Origin: Methanobrevibacter sp. YE315
GTDB lineage: Archaea > Methanobacteriota > Methanobacteria > Methanobacteriales > Methanobacteriaceae
Assembly: GCF_001548675.1 (NCBI RefSeq)
Contig: NZ_CP010834.1
Location: forward strand, 186,001 to 250,000
Direction of reading: 5' to 3'
Length of the DNA stretch: 64,000 nt
Part shown: positions 28,469 to 37,257 of the stretch, piece after piece
Layout of the letters: the number at the start of each line of letters is the position of its first letter
How positions within the stretch are numbered: the stretch's first letter is position 1
The notes under the pieces: model-generated
Told to the model about the DNA's origin: nothing
Databases searched by the model: none
The model's input: the letters and a program-made list of their open reading frames with translations, nothing else
Position numbers and translations under genes: made by a program

Positions 28469-28745
28469 TAAAATAACGTTTTTTTATCTGTTTAAATTTC
28501 TTCATTTCTTTCAATACTATGCGTATTTTATGGATTTTATTTTAACTTGAAGCCTTGCTGCCAGTTATTAAAATATAATTTTCATAGGGTATGAATCATG
28601 TCAAATAAATATGTATAAATTTAATTTTTTTAAAAAAATCTTTAAACCTACTTATTTTTAATATAGATTGTGGAAAACTTAAATTAGGTTATCCTAAATC
28701 TTAAAAATCGCCAATTTTTCGAAATTAGGAAAAAATAATCGATAT

Positions 28746-28753
28746 GTTTATAT
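28746..28753 (+). promoter_or_regulatory. TATA box of the ferredoxin-polyferredoxin operon
   Basis: TTTATATG in the context CGATATGTTTATAT, the same 14-mer as at the 16.3-kb promoter. Expected transcription start is about 28777, with a 35-base leader ending in GAGAGGTAGT before the ATG. Confidence 0.6.
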
Positions 28754-28812
28754 GTACAATTCGATAAAAATCTTAATTGGCTTAGCTATAAATATTTTGA
28801 GAGGTAGTAAAT

Positions 28813-29004
28813 ATGGCAGTAAAAATTGATTCAGAAGCTTGTGGACACATTGAAAATTGTCCAGTACAAGGATTATGCGTAAAAATTTGCGAACAAGGAG
28901 CACTTATTGAGGAAAATGGTGATGTGACTATTGTCCCTGAAAAATGTGATGATTGCGATTTATGCATTCAGAATTGTCCAAATCAAGCAATTTCAAAAGC
29001 GTAA
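28813..29004 (+). CDS. small 2[4Fe-4S] ferredoxin with an atypical first cluster motif
   Basis: The 63-residue protein has eight cysteines. The second cluster is ordinary, C45-x2-C48-x2-C51-x3-C55-P. The first is C10-x5-C16-x5-C22-x3-C26, with wider spacing than the C-x2-C-x2-C-x3-C rule. That pattern may change the potential or nuclearity of the cluster. The gene is preceded by GAGAGGTAG and followed 12 bases later by a polyferredoxin gene, so the two are co-transcribed. It probably carries electrons to or from formylmethanofuran dehydrogenase or a partner complex. It could correspond to one of the small iron-sulfur genes of fwd/fmd operons, but I cannot assign the letter. Confidence 0.85.
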   Translation: MAVKIDSEACGHIENCPVQGLCVKICEQGALIEENGDVTIVPEKCDDCDLCIQNCPNQAISKA

Positions 29005-29016
29005 GAGAGGAGTATT

Positions 29017-30033
29017 ATGTTTAATATAGAAAGAGATGGTAGTGAACACAGGGTATTGTCCTACAAAGATCAAAATTGTGTTGGTTGTGGGATCTGTACC
29101 GAAGTCTGTCCAACCGATTCATTGAGATTGGGACCTACCGTACCTATTGCACGAGGATTAATAGAAATGGATTTGGTATCCGTTAATGAAAATTCATGTG
29201 CATTTTGCGGTTTATGTTCTGTAGCATGTCCATTCAATGCCTTAGATTTATCAATTGATGATGTAAACATTAAAGAATTGGATATTTATCCTGAATGGGA
29301 TGTTGAATCAACTGTTGATGATGAAGATTGTATTTACTGTGGCAGATGCTATGAGGTTTGTCCTCAAGATTCAATTATTTTCAAAAGAGAACTTCCTGAA
29401 CGTTCTGCATTAGTAAGAGGAGAAATAAGCATTGATGATGAAAAATGTATCTTCTGTTCATTCTGTGCTGATTTATGTCCTGCAGGAGCTATAACTGTTA
29501 AAAATGTTCCTACAGCAAGCAATGATGTTTTAAATAATTCAATTGAAGTGGATTTATCCAAATGTATTTTCTGCGGAATCTGTAAAAGGGTATGTCCTGA
29601 AAATGCAATCAGAGAAGTCTGTTCAACATGTATGTATGCAGATGATATTGAAGTTCCGGAAGTCACTGGTGAAACATTCATCATTGAAAATTCATGCGTA
29701 AGCTGTTCATGGTGTTCTGAAATTTGTCCTAAAGATGCGATTACAATTACCAAACCATTTGAAGGTACATTAGAACTAAATGAAATTGAAGAAGAGGAAA
29801 AAATCTGTAAAGGCGAATCTTGCCATGCATGTCAGGATGTATGTCCATGTAATGCCGTTGAAATCGTTGACGGAAAAGCATTTACTAATTTGGACTTCTG
29901 TAATTTATGCGGGGCTTGTGTAACTGCATGTCCACAAAATATCAGAGTTGTTTCAAGAACAGCTATGAAATTAAACAATATTAATTCCAGAGCCTGGAGT
30001 GAAATTTTGGATTCACTTCTTGTTGGAAAATAG
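29017..30033 (+). CDS. polyferredoxin, FwdF paralogue, eight [4Fe-4S] sites
   Basis: The 338-residue protein contains seven canonical C-x2-C-x2-C-x3-C-P motifs (for example CVGCGICTEVCP at about residue 20) and one spaced site, C-x4-C-x2-C-x3-C (CKGESCHACQDVCP, about residue 269). That makes eight clusters in total. A lone CSTCMY pair lies in the middle, as in the FwdF encoded at 30915, with which it shares domain order and the ending SRAWSEILDSL. It should be a soluble electron wire. Because a second copy is part of the fwd operon, this one may serve another condition or another electron donor such as formate dehydrogenase. GAGAGGAG precedes the ATG. Confidence 0.9.
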   Translation: MFNIERDGSEHRVLSYKDQNCVGCGICTEVCPTDSLRLGPTVPIARGLIEMDLVSVNENSCAFCGLCSVACPFNALDLSIDDVNIKELDIYPEWDVESTVDDEDCIYCGRCYEVCPQDSIIFKRELPERSALVRGEISIDDEKCIFCSFCADLCPAGAITVKNVPTASNDVLNNSIEVDLSKCIFCGICKRVCPENAIREVCSTCMYADDIEVPEVTGETFIIENSCVSCSWCSEICPKDAITITKPFEGTLELNEIEEEEKICKGESCHACQDVCPCNAVEIVDGKAFTNLDFCNLCGACVTACPQNIRVVSRTAMKLNNINSRAWSEILDSLLVGK

Positions 30034-30110
30034 TATTTCAAGTTCACCAATAATAACTGTCACCATATAACCACTTTTTTTCATTTTTTCGGAAATTTTT
30101 CTCAAATTTA

Positions 30111-30127
30111 TGTGTAGTTACTACACA
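30111..30127. promoter_or_regulatory. perfect 17-bp palindromic operator, copy 2
   Basis: TGTGTAGTTACTACACA, identical to 28452-28468, lies 337 bp upstream of the HTH-ferredoxin start. In copy 1 the distance to the downstream gene is 345 bp, so the two regions have similar geometry. Confidence 0.75.
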
Positions 30128-30434
30128 TTTTAGGTTAACCAAAAAAATAAAACAAATTTTTTGAGATTTTGTAATACTTTTTGACTAAATTCGTATTAAA
30201 AATTTTAAGTAAAATTTTCATTTTTTCAATGATTTAAGATATAAAAATGATTTATTGAATAAAATATTTTTATTTAAGGTTATTTTATTTGATTCAATTA
30301 ATATTTAACATTATTTTTAAAATTAAATAATTTTAATTGATTTTTAAAAAATTTTTTGTGTAGTATTCCCACAGTAGTATATAAATCTTTCTATTTAATT
30401 CTAGTAGGCAACTATATTTATATAAGTAAACATA

Positions 30435-30451
30435 TGTGATATCATTACACA
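30435..30451. promoter_or_regulatory. degenerate palindrome in the HTH-ferredoxin promoter
   Basis: TGTGATATCATTACACA keeps both outer half-site ends (TGTG and TACACA) of the palindrome. It lies ten bases after TATA-like TTTATATAA (30417-30425) and twelve bases before the ATG, covering the expected transcription start. That position suits autorepression. Confidence 0.55.
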
Positions 30452-30463
30452 TTGGTGGTTAAA

Positions 30464-30922
30464 ATGCCGAAACATATTGCATCTGGTCTTAAATATTTGG
30501 CTGCGGTCAAGTTGAAGGATGCTGGGAAAAGTCATCAAGCAATTGCTGACGAGTTGGGCGTTGATAGATCCACAATATCACATTATTTGAATGGCAGAAA
30601 CCTTTCATGGAATTCAATTGATGTTGCAAGGACTATCATTGACTTATCTCCCAGAGATTTCTTAAGAATGACCGAGGCGATATTTGACGAACCAGAACAG
30701 AGTCGAAAAATTGTGAATATTTGCAGAGAAAGAGATTTCGAAGTAATTATAGAAGATTCTTGTATTGGTTGCGGCTTATGTGTAAATGCATGTACAATGA
30801 AAGCTATTGAATTAGAATCATTGAAAGCCCATGCAGACTCCATACAATGTTGTGGTTGTGAGCTATGTAGTGAAGACTGCCCAACAAGTTCTATAAAAAT
30901 TTTGGAGATTGAATATGATTAG
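30464..30922 (+). CDS. HTH-ferredoxin fusion, putative redox/Fe-S-sensing regulator of the fwd operon
   Basis: The 152-residue protein has a Cro/Tfx-like helix-turn-helix at about residues 22-46 (KSHQAIADELGVDRSTISHY). A helical linker follows, then two [4Fe-4S] ferredoxin motifs: C101-x2-C104-x2-C107-x3-C111 and C130-x2-C133-x2-C136-x3-C140-P. Such a fusion is expected to change DNA binding when its clusters are oxidised, reduced or lost. ATG 30464 is chosen because GGTGGTT precedes it. The FwdF gene starts inside its last codons (eight-base overlap), so regulator and fwd subunits are translated from one message. It is distinct from Tfx of Methanothermobacter, which has no ferredoxin part as far as I recall. 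Its binding target is inferred to be the nearby palindromes. Confidence 0.8.
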   Translation: MPKHIASGLKYLAAVKLKDAGKSHQAIADELGVDRSTISHYLNGRNLSWNSIDVARTIIDLSPRDFLRMTEAIFDEPEQSRKIVNICRERDFEVIIEDSCIGCGLCVNACTMKAIELESLKAHADSIQCCGCELCSEDCPTSSIKILEIEYD

Positions 30923-32012
30923 AAATTTAAAAGAGGTTCAAGACAACAACTTTGACATCACAAGAGATGCTGAAGAAGTTAGAAAATTGTCTTTCAATGA
31001 CCCTACTTGTTTAGGTTGTGGGATTTGTGAATCAACTTGTCCTGTCGAAGCAATTACCTTAAACGCAATTGCTGTAGACGCACGTCACAGAATCTCAAAC
31101 GACATCTACTTCAGTGGTCATGAAAAGATTGCTCAAAACTTCAAAGACGAATTTGATGTTCAAAGAGTAAGCATTGACGAAAGTAAATGTGTATTATGTG
31201 GTATGTGCAGTGGTTTATGTCCTGTTGATGCGTTAGTATTAACTATTGACGGCGTACCAATCAAAGAAATTGAAGCATATCCTCATTATAACGCTTTCTC
31301 AGAAATTGATGATGATGAATGTATTTACTGTAAAAGATGTGAAATCGCATGTCCTCGTGATGCAATTGTCATTGAAAGAATTTTACCAGACCGTGCTGAT
31401 TTAGTGACTGGTGAAATCGAAGTAGATGATAATGAATGTATTTACTGTGGCATTTGTGAAGAATTATGTCCTGCAGAAGCAATCGTCGTGGACAAAGAAA
31501 CCGGAGAAGAATCTATTGTCATTGACAAAGATAAATGTGTATACTGTTTAGTATGTAAAAAATCCTGTCCTACTAACGCTATTAAAGCACTTTGTAGAGC
31601 ATGCAGTTATGGTGAATATGATTTAGATCCTGCTAAAGCTGTCGTAACTGGAAACTCTGTAATTGACTCAAGTCTCTGCGTATTCTGTGGATGGTGTGAA
31701 GGAGTTTGTCCAACCGATGCAGCTAAACACAAAAAACCATTTGAAGGTTCTATTGAAATCGATGACGAAAAATGTCAAGCTTGTGGAGCTTGTGTAGATA
31801 TTTGTGGATGTAACGCTTTAGCATTCCCTGTATCTTCTGGTCCTGGTTCAAGAATGGAACACGTTATTGCAAACAGCGATTACTGTGTAAAATGTAAAGC
31901 ATGTGCAAAAGCATGTCCTAACGGAGCTATTACCGTAACAAGAACTGAAGTTGACCACACTCCTATTAACTCCGCTACTTGGAAAGAAGCTTTAGACGCT
32001 ATTAAAGACTAG
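30915..32012 (+). CDS. fwdF: formylmethanofuran dehydrogenase polyferredoxin subunit FwdF
   Basis: The protein of about 365 residues has eight C-x2-C-x2-C-x3-C sites in four ferredoxin-like pairs, from CLGCGICESTCP to CVKCKACAKACP. In the Methanothermobacter wolfeii enzyme, FwdF clusters form a long wire joining two catalytic halves. The seventh site ends CG instead of CP. The start is ATG 30915 (GGAGATTG upstream); the in-frame TTG at 30909 is unlikely. It overlaps the HTH-ferredoxin gene and precedes fwdG by eight bases. The operon order here is F-G-D-B-A-C, unlike the H-F-G-D-A-C-B order I recall for Methanothermobacter. Confidence 0.93.
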   Translation: MIRNLKEVQDNNFDITRDAEEVRKLSFNDPTCLGCGICESTCPVEAITLNAIAVDARHRISNDIYFSGHEKIAQNFKDEFDVQRVSIDESKCVLCGMCSGLCPVDALVLTIDGVPIKEIEAYPHYNAFSEIDDDECIYCKRCEIACPRDAIVIERILPDRADLVTGEIEVDDNECIYCGICEELCPAEAIVVDKETGEESIVIDKDKCVYCLVCKKSCPTNAIKALCRACSYGEYDLDPAKAVVTGNSVIDSSLCVFCGWCEGVCPTDAAKHKKPFEGSIEIDDEKCQACGACVDICGCNALAFPVSSGPGSRMEHVIANSDYCVKCKACAKACPNGAITVTRTEVDHTPINSATWKEALDAIKD

Positions 32013-32020
32013 GTGATTGG

Positions 32021-32251
32021 ATGGAACTTAAAGTTAATCAAGATAATTGTTTAGGATGCGGGATTTGTGTAATCGCATGTCCTGTTAATGCAGCTATCAG
32101 TCCTGAAAATGCTGGTGGTAATGGTGCAAAGACTGAAGAAGTTATTATGATGGTAGAAAACGGATTTATCAAACTTTTCAGTCCGGAAAAATGTGAAAAA
32201 TGTGGAACATGCCAAATGTTCTGCCCAGTAAATGCTATATGGTTAGAATAG
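32021..32251 (+). CDS. fwdG: formylmethanofuran dehydrogenase ferredoxin subunit FwdG
   Basis: This 76-residue 2[4Fe-4S] ferredoxin has the sites CLGCGICVIACP (about residues 10-21) and CEKCGTCQMFCP (about 58-69). The loop of about 36 residues between the sites (AGGNGAKTEEVIMM region) is longer than in bacterial ferredoxins, as in other FwdG proteins. It links the tungsten site of FwdBD to the FwdF wire. GGTGATTGG precedes the ATG, and fwdD starts 12 bases downstream. Confidence 0.92.
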   Translation: MELKVNQDNCLGCGICVIACPVNAAISPENAGGNGAKTEEVIMMVENGFIKLFSPEKCEKCGTCQMFCPVNAIWLE

Positions 32252-32263
32252 GGGGATTACAAT

Positions 32264-32833
32264 ATGCATTATGCTAATACTTATTTAGAAAAACCTGTAG
32301 TACCTGATGTAAAAATCACTGGTGAAGGAACAACCGATGTTCTCAAATGTATGTTAAACACCGGATCTGACATCTATCAAGGTGCTTGTAAAAAAAGAGG
32401 ATCCACCTTAAAAGAAGAATACAAAAACGCTTCAGGTACTTGTTACATGGATCCTAGAGACATGGCAAAATTAGGTGTAAACAACTGGGATACCGTACTT
32501 GTTAAAACCGATTTCGGTGAAGTAGTAGTAAACTGTGCTGTATCAAGAGACGCACCTCACGAAGGAACAGTATTCATTTGTAAAGGTCCATGGGCTAACA
32601 CTATCGTAAGCCACGATACCTACTGCTGCTCTGACCCTACTTACAAAGGTATTAGATGTACTGTTGAAAAAACTGATAGAAAAGTATTACTCATGGCTGA
32701 CTTAATGAGATGGGTATACAAAAAATACGTTGATGAAGAAGATGACGATGTTGTTGAAAACATGGAATCTTTAGGTGAATTGCCTGTTTATCACGGACGT
32801 AAATGGGAGGAGTTGATTGACCATGACTTATGA
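32264..32833 (+). CDS. fwdD: formylmethanofuran dehydrogenase subunit FwdD
   Basis: The 189-residue subunit is the molybdopterin-dinucleotide-binding domain that closes over the active site of FwdB. The core [22 protein letters not shown] is the usual cap-domain pattern found at the C-terminus of fused enzymes such as FdhA. It has an extra Cys-rich part ([17 protein letters not shown]) and a charged C-terminal tail, making it somewhat longer than the roughly 130-residue form I associate with the family. The fwdB start overlaps its end by eleven bases. Confidence 0.92.
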   Translation: MHYANTYLEKPVVPDVKITGEGTTDVLKCMLNTGSDIYQGACKKRGSTLKEEYKNASGTCYMDPRDMAKLGVNNWDTVLVKTDFGEVVVNCAVSRDAPHEGTVFICKGPWANTIVSHDTYCCSDPTYKGIRCTVEKTDRKVLLMADLMRWVYKKYVDEEDDDVVENMESLGELPVYHGRKWEELIDHDL

Positions 32834-34199
32834 ACCACCTGTAACTGATTATGATTACATTGTTGAAAACTGTACCTGTGCATTCTGTGGTTGTAACTGT
32901 GACGACTTAGACTACTTAGTCAAAAACGGTCATGTAGTTGCTGTAAGACACGCATGCAGATTAGGTGCAAGTAAAATTATGGAAGATATGGATCAAAGAT
33001 TAATTGTTCCAATGATTAGGGATGAAAACGGAGAACTCAAAGAAGTTGACTGGGATACCGCTTTAGACAAAGCTGCTGAATACATTGCTAATTCCATCAG
33101 ACCAGTATTCTACGGTTGGTCAGAAACTTCTACTGAATGTATGAAAGAAGGAGTAGCATTAGGTGAATACATCGGTGCAGTATTAGACAACCAAGCTACT
33201 ATCTGTCACGGTCCTTCTCTCCAAGCTGTACAAAACGCAGGTTACCCTATTCAAACCTTAGGAGAAGTTCAAAACAGAGCTGACGTTATTGCATACTCTG
33301 GAAGTAACGCTATGAACTCTCACCCAAGACACATGGCAAGATACGCTGTATTCTGCCGTGGATACTTCAGACAAAGAGGAAGATTCGACAGAACCGTTAT
33401 TACCATGGATCCAAAATTCTCAGACACTGCAAGATGTTCTGACAAATGGATTGGATTCGAACAAAACGGTGACTACGGTTTCTACAACGCTATTAGAGCT
33501 GTATTAAGAGGAAAAGAATTATACCAAGACGTAATTTCTGGAATTCCTAAAGAAGACATTTACGAATTAGCAGAAGAAATGAAAAACGCTGAATTCGGTG
33601 TTCTCTTCTTCGGTTTAGGTTTAACCCACACATTATCAAAACAAAGAAACATTGATATTGCAATTAAAATGGTACAAGACTTAAACAAATACAGTAAATG
33701 GGGTCTTACTCCAATGAGAGGTCACTTCAACGTAAACGGTTTCAACATTTTCATGGCATTCGAATGTGGATTTGCATTTGGTGTTGACTATGCAAGAGGT
33801 TACCCAAGATATATGATGGGTGAAACCAACACTATCGATTTATTAGTAAGGAAAGAACCAGACTGTTTCATGGTTATTGCAGCTGACCCTGGTGCTCACT
33901 TCCCTAACGGAGCAAACCAACACTTAGCTAACATTCCTGTTATTCAAATCGATATCCACTGGGGTCCATCTACCGAACTTGCTGACGTAGTATTGCCAGG
34001 TTCATTCATCGGTGTAGAATGTGCCGGTACCAGTTATCGTATGGATGGAGTTCCTATCTACATGAAGAAAGCTATCGACAAACCAGAAACCTGTCGTGAC
34101 GACGAATGGATTGTCCGTGAATTGAAAGAAAGAGTAATGAAACTCAGAGAAGAGCCAAACGTAGCTCCAAAATATGTGCCAAATCCAAACGCACTCTAA
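32823..34199 (+). CDS. fwdB: formylmethanofuran dehydrogenase catalytic subunit FwdB
   Basis: This 458-residue Mo/W-bisPGD subunit reduces CO2 to formate inside the Fwd complex. The N-terminal [4Fe-4S] site is [10 protein letters not shown] with a later Cys (RHACRLG). The metal ligand is C128 in [12 protein letters not shown], so this is the Cys form, not the selenocysteine form. Pterin-binding segments include [20 protein letters not shown] and [17 protein letters not shown] 32823 follows GGAGGAGTTGATTG. Whether the metal is tungsten or molybdenum cannot be read from sequence, so fwdB rather than fmdB is a convention here. It is followed by fwdA. Confidence 0.93.
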   Translation: MTYEPPVTDYDYIVENCTCAFCGCNCDDLDYLVKNGHVVAVRHACRLGASKIMEDMDQRLIVPMIRDENGELKEVDWDTALDKAAEYIANSIRPVFYGWSETSTECMKEGVALGEYIGAVLDNQATICHGPSLQAVQNAGYPIQTLGEVQNRADVIAYSGSNAMNSHPRHMARYAVFCRGYFRQRGRFDRTVITMDPKFSDTARCSDKWIGFEQNGDYGFYNAIRAVLRGKELYQDVISGIPKEDIYELAEEMKNAEFGVLFFGLGLTHTLSKQRNIDIAIKMVQDLNKYSKWGLTPMRGHFNVNGFNIFMAFECGFAFGVDYARGYPRYMMGETNTIDLLVRKEPDCFMVIAADPGAHFPNGANQHLANIPVIQIDIHWGPSTELADVVLPGSFIGVECAGTSYRMDGVPIYMKKAIDKPETCRDDEWIVRELKERVMKLREEPNVAPKYVPNPNAL

Positions 34200-34209
34200 A
34201 GGTGATATA

Positions 34210-35925
34210 ATGGAATATATTCTTAAAAATGGTATTGTCTACGACCCAGCTAATGAAGTCAATGGGGAAAAGATGGACGTAATGTTCAAAGACGGTATTA
34301 TTGTAGATGATGTTTCTGCAGATGCTGAAGTATTAGACGTTACCGATAAAATAGTCATGCCAGCAGGTATTGACCCTCACGCACACGTTGCAGGTCCTAA
34401 ATTAGTAGTAGGAAGATTATACAGACCTGAAGATTCCAGAAGAGGTGTTACTCAAAAGACCAAAGTATTAAGGTCTGAATCTGGTTTCTCCATCCCAAGT
34501 TGTCCTGCAACTGGTTACAGATACTCAAGATTAGGTTACGGTACTGTTGTAGAAGCAGCTATGCCTCCTCTTGAAGCAAAACACACTCACGAAGAAATTG
34601 CAACTATTCCAATGATTGATATTCCAGCTATGCCGTTATTCGGTAACAACTGGTTTGTAATGGAATACGCAAAAGATAACAATATTGAAGACATTGCAGC
34701 ATTTGTATCTGCATGGTTAAAAATCTCAAAAGGTTACGGAATTAAAATCGTAAACCCATGTGGAAGTGAAGCATGGGGATGGGGTATGAACGTACACGGT
34801 GTAAATGATAAAGCACCATACTTTGACGTAACTTCCAAAGAAGTCGTTATCGCTTTAGCAAAAGCTAACGAAATGTTGAACTTACCTCACTCTATTCACA
34901 TTCACCCTAACGATTTAGGACACCCTGGTAACTACACTACCACTCTCGAAACCATGGATGCTGTTAAAGATGTTAAAAAAGGTTCCAAAGCAGCTGAAAT
35001 AAGAGACCAAGTTATGCACGTTTGTCACTTACAATTCCACGCATACACTGGTAACAGCTGGAAAGACGCAGGATCTGCAGCACCAGAACTCGCTGATTAC
35101 ATTAACAAAAACAAACATGTAACCTGTGACGTAGGTCAAGTAACCTTAGATGAAACCACAACCATGACTGCAGATGCTCCAATGGAATACGACTTATTCA
35201 AATTATCCGGTCTCAAATGGACCAACAAAGATATTGAATGTGAAACCGCAGCAGGTATCATTCCATGTATTTACTCAGGTAAAAACCCAGTTAACACATT
35301 ACAATGGGCTATCGGTCTTGAATTGTTCTTAGGCATTGAAAACCCATGGCAAGTATGTTTAACTACTGACCACCCTAACGCAGGACCATACACTAGATAT
35401 CCTAGAATCATCTCCTGGTTGATGAGTAACCAAAGAAGGATGGAAATGATGGAAAACGGAGAAGTCCACAAATGGGCACAAAGAAGAACTACTCTCCCAA
35501 CTCTCGACAGAGAATACGATTTCTACGAAATTGCAACTATTTCCAGAGCTGCTCCTGCTAGAATCTACGGATTCACTGACAGAGGTGCACTCACCCCTGG
35601 TTACAGAGCAGACATTGCAGTATATGACATAAATCCTAATGAAATTGATCCATCCAGACAAGCTGCTGAAATCGAAAAAGGTTTCAATGTTGCTGAATAC
35701 ACTATTAAAGATGGTCAAATCTTAGTGAAAGATAAAGAAATCGTAAAAGTTAAAGAAAGTCAAAACATTTGGGTTAACGTAAAAGGATGGGAACAAAACG
35801 AACAAAAAGTTATCAACAACATCATGCCGTTCTTTACTCAATACTACTCAGTTAAATGGGAAAATTACCCAGTACACGACCACTACGTATCTAACCCAAT
35901 TAGAATAGATGTTGATGGTAAATAG
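34210..35925 (+). CDS. fwdA: formylmethanofuran dehydrogenase subunit FwdA
   Basis: This 571-residue amidohydrolase-fold subunit joins formate and methanofuran to give formylmethanofuran. Metal ligands are visible in [13 protein letters not shown] (about residues 55-67), [15 protein letters not shown] and [10 protein letters not shown]; a Lys in [13 protein letters not shown] is the likely carboxylated bridge. The C-terminal [16 protein letters not shown] is the closing beta-sandwich. The start is ATG 34210 after GGTGATAT. Length and motifs are as expected for the intact enzyme. fwdC begins 11 bases after the stop. Confidence 0.95.
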   Translation: MEYILKNGIVYDPANEVNGEKMDVMFKDGIIVDDVSADAEVLDVTDKIVMPAGIDPHAHVAGPKLVVGRLYRPEDSRRGVTQKTKVLRSESGFSIPSCPATGYRYSRLGYGTVVEAAMPPLEAKHTHEEIATIPMIDIPAMPLFGNNWFVMEYAKDNNIEDIAAFVSAWLKISKGYGIKIVNPCGSEAWGWGMNVHGVNDKAPYFDVTSKEVVIALAKANEMLNLPHSIHIHPNDLGHPGNYTTTLETMDAVKDVKKGSKAAEIRDQVMHVCHLQFHAYTGNSWKDAGSAAPELADYINKNKHVTCDVGQVTLDETTTMTADAPMEYDLFKLSGLKWTNKDIECETAAGIIPCIYSGKNPVNTLQWAIGLELFLGIENPWQVCLTTDHPNAGPYTRYPRIISWLMSNQRRMEMMENGEVHKWAQRRTTLPTLDREYDFYEIATISRAAPARIYGFTDRGALTPGYRADIAVYDINPNEIDPSRQAAEIEKGFNVAEYTIKDGQILVKDKEIVKVKESQNIWVNVKGWEQNEQKVINNIMPFFTQYYSVKWENYPVHDHYVSNPIRIDVDGK

Positions 35926-35936
35926 GGGTGTTTAAT

Positions 35937-36803
35937 TTGAAAACTATAACTTTTGATCAAATAAAAACTTCTTCAATCGCTTTAGAATTTGATGAATTAA
36001 TTCCTGATGAAATTTATTCATGGACTGAAGCAGATTTTGCAAAATATCAAGTTCCTATCGGAAACTCCAGATTCCCAATTACAGATTTCTTCGACATTAC
36101 TGTAGTAGGAGAAGCTAATGGACCTGATGACGTTGAAATGATTCTCAACGGTGATTTAAACAGAGTTAAATACATCGGTTGTAAAATGAGCGGCGGTAAA
36201 ATTTTATGTAACAGCAGTGTAGATTTACACGTTGGTGCAGAAATGTCTGGCGGTTCTATCCTTGTTAAAGGTGATGCAGCTGCTCACGCTGGAAGAGAAA
36301 TGTCCGGTGGATACCTTGAAATTGAAGGAAATACCAAAGAATTCACTGGTGCTTCTTACATTGGTGAATGGAGAGGTATGACCGGTGGAGAAATTGTTGT
36401 CGGCGGTAACGCAGGTAAACAATGTGGTGAATGTTTAACCGGTGGTAAAATCCACGTTAAAGGTAACTGTGATATCTTAGCTGGTATTCACATGACTAAA
36501 GGTATCATTGAAATCGACGGTGACGTAAACCGTTGGCCTGGTGGACAAATGAAAAACGGTAACATCATTATCCACGGATTCCTTGGAAGATTACTCGAAG
36601 GATTCGTTCTCGACGGTATTGTTGTAGATCCTGAAGTAGACGGTATCACTTTCGAAGGTAAATATATTAAATATACTGGAGATATTGGTCTTAACGGTAA
36701 AGGTAACCTTTACTTAGGTGCTGAAGCTAACAAAGAAAAATTAGCTGAATATGGCGAATTAGACGACGAATATACTTCAATCAGAGAATACAGGAATTTA
36801 TAA
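35937..36803 (+). CDS. fwdC: formylmethanofuran dehydrogenase subunit FwdC
   Basis: The 288-residue protein is built of repeated Gly-rich turns ([45 protein letters not shown]), the right-handed beta-helix shared with the C-terminal domain of glutamate synthase. It scaffolds FwdA and FwdB. The start is taken at TTG 35937, six bases after AGGGGTG; the in-frame GTG at 35928 belongs to that ribosome-binding site. It is the last fwd gene. Convergent T-rich sequence at 36815-36830 probably ends the transcript. Confidence 0.93.
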   Translation: MKTITFDQIKTSSIALEFDELIPDEIYSWTEADFAKYQVPIGNSRFPITDFFDITVVGEANGPDDVEMILNGDLNRVKYIGCKMSGGKILCNSSVDLHVGAEMSGGSILVKGDAAAHAGREMSGGYLEIEGNTKEFTGASYIGEWRGMTGGEIVVGGNAGKQCGECLTGGKIHVKGNCDILAGIHMTKGIIEIDGDVNRWPGGQMKNGNIIIHGFLGRLLEGFVLDGIVVDPEVDGITFEGKYIKYTGDIGLNGKGNLYLGAEANKEKLAEYGELDDEYTSIREYRNL

Positions 36804-36845
36804 TTCCTCTCTCTTTTCTTTTTTTTAATATTTTGATGTGGTAAT

Positions 36846-37136
36846 ATGATAGAAGAAGTTCAGATGACATTTGACGAAGCATTGGATTATGTCAAGGACG
36901 TTGTTGAAGTTGGAGATACTTTAGAAATTTCCTATAATCGTATTTTTGCTCCAGGTGAAGTTCTAGGTTTTACTGAAGAAGATGAACAGACCGGAGAAGG
37001 TTATAGGGTTGGTCTTCAGTTGAATGGTGAAATTTTAAATCAAGCTATTGAAGTTGATTTCAAAGAAATTGCAGATGATTTAATTGAAATGCGCCATATT
37101 ACTGATGATAAAGAAATTATTATAGAAATTTTGTAA
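36846..37136 (+). CDS. DUF2097-type small protein, copy 1
   Basis: This 96-residue acidic protein contains the segment LEISYNRIFAPGEVLGF (about residues 28-44), followed by a beta-rich half. It is a paralogue of the next gene, with which it shares AxxYxK(D/E)xVxxxDxxExSYNRIFAxGEV. I associate this with DUF2097, a methanogen-restricted family, from memory. It has no cysteines, membrane segment or catalytic motif. It sits directly after fwdC and could be carried on the same transcript. Confidence 0.7.
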   Translation: MIEEVQMTFDEALDYVKDVVEVGDTLEISYNRIFAPGEVLGFTEEDEQTGEGYRVGLQLNGEILNQAIEVDFKEIADDLIEMRHITDDKEIIIEIL

Positions 37137-37257
37137 TTTCTCTCTTTTTTTCATATTTATTTTTTTTAGGATTTTCCACAAATCATTAAATTTGTTCGTA
37201 AAAATACAAACAATTATATATGATGAAGTTAATTATTATGTATCGGAGTTGATTATC

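Larger units (their letters stand above)
28343..28812. promoter_or_regulatory. 470-bp divergent regulatory region, mobB-moaA versus ferredoxin operon
   Basis: No ORF is credible here. A degenerate palindrome (28402-28418) and a perfect palindrome (28452-28468) lie 50 bp apart, close to mobB. An AT-rich TATA candidate for mobB is at about 28383-28392 on the reverse strand. The ferredoxin gene has a TATA box TTTATATG at 28746-28753 and a small dyad TTAGGTTATCCTAA at 28684-28697. The stretch 28470-28680 holds nothing else that I can interpret. Confidence 0.6.
30034..30463 (+). promoter_or_regulatory. 430-bp regulatory region upstream of the HTH-ferredoxin/fwd operon
   Basis: It contains a perfect palindrome (30111-30127), the partial site TGTGTAGTATTCCCACAGTAG (30357-30377) abutting TATA box TATATAAAT (30378-30386), a second TATA-like TTTATATAA (30417-30425), and a degenerate palindrome (30435-30451) between that TATA and the ribosome-binding site GGTGGTT. 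T-rich sequence after 30068 probably terminates the polyferredoxin transcript. The middle (30130-30350) is plain AT-rich spacer apart from TTAGGTTAACC at 30130. Confidence 0.6.

Noticed and set aside
28684-28697. TTAGGTTATCCTAA dyad as another operator, with a partial match TTAGGTTAACC at 30130
   Set aside because: Short, AT-rich and only half conserved; kept as a note in the region entry but too weak for a separate claim.
36790-36806. GGAA...TTCC dyad at the end of fwdC as a second NrpR operator
   Set aside because: Spacing is seven bases, not six, and it overlaps the fwdC stop codon instead of a promoter.
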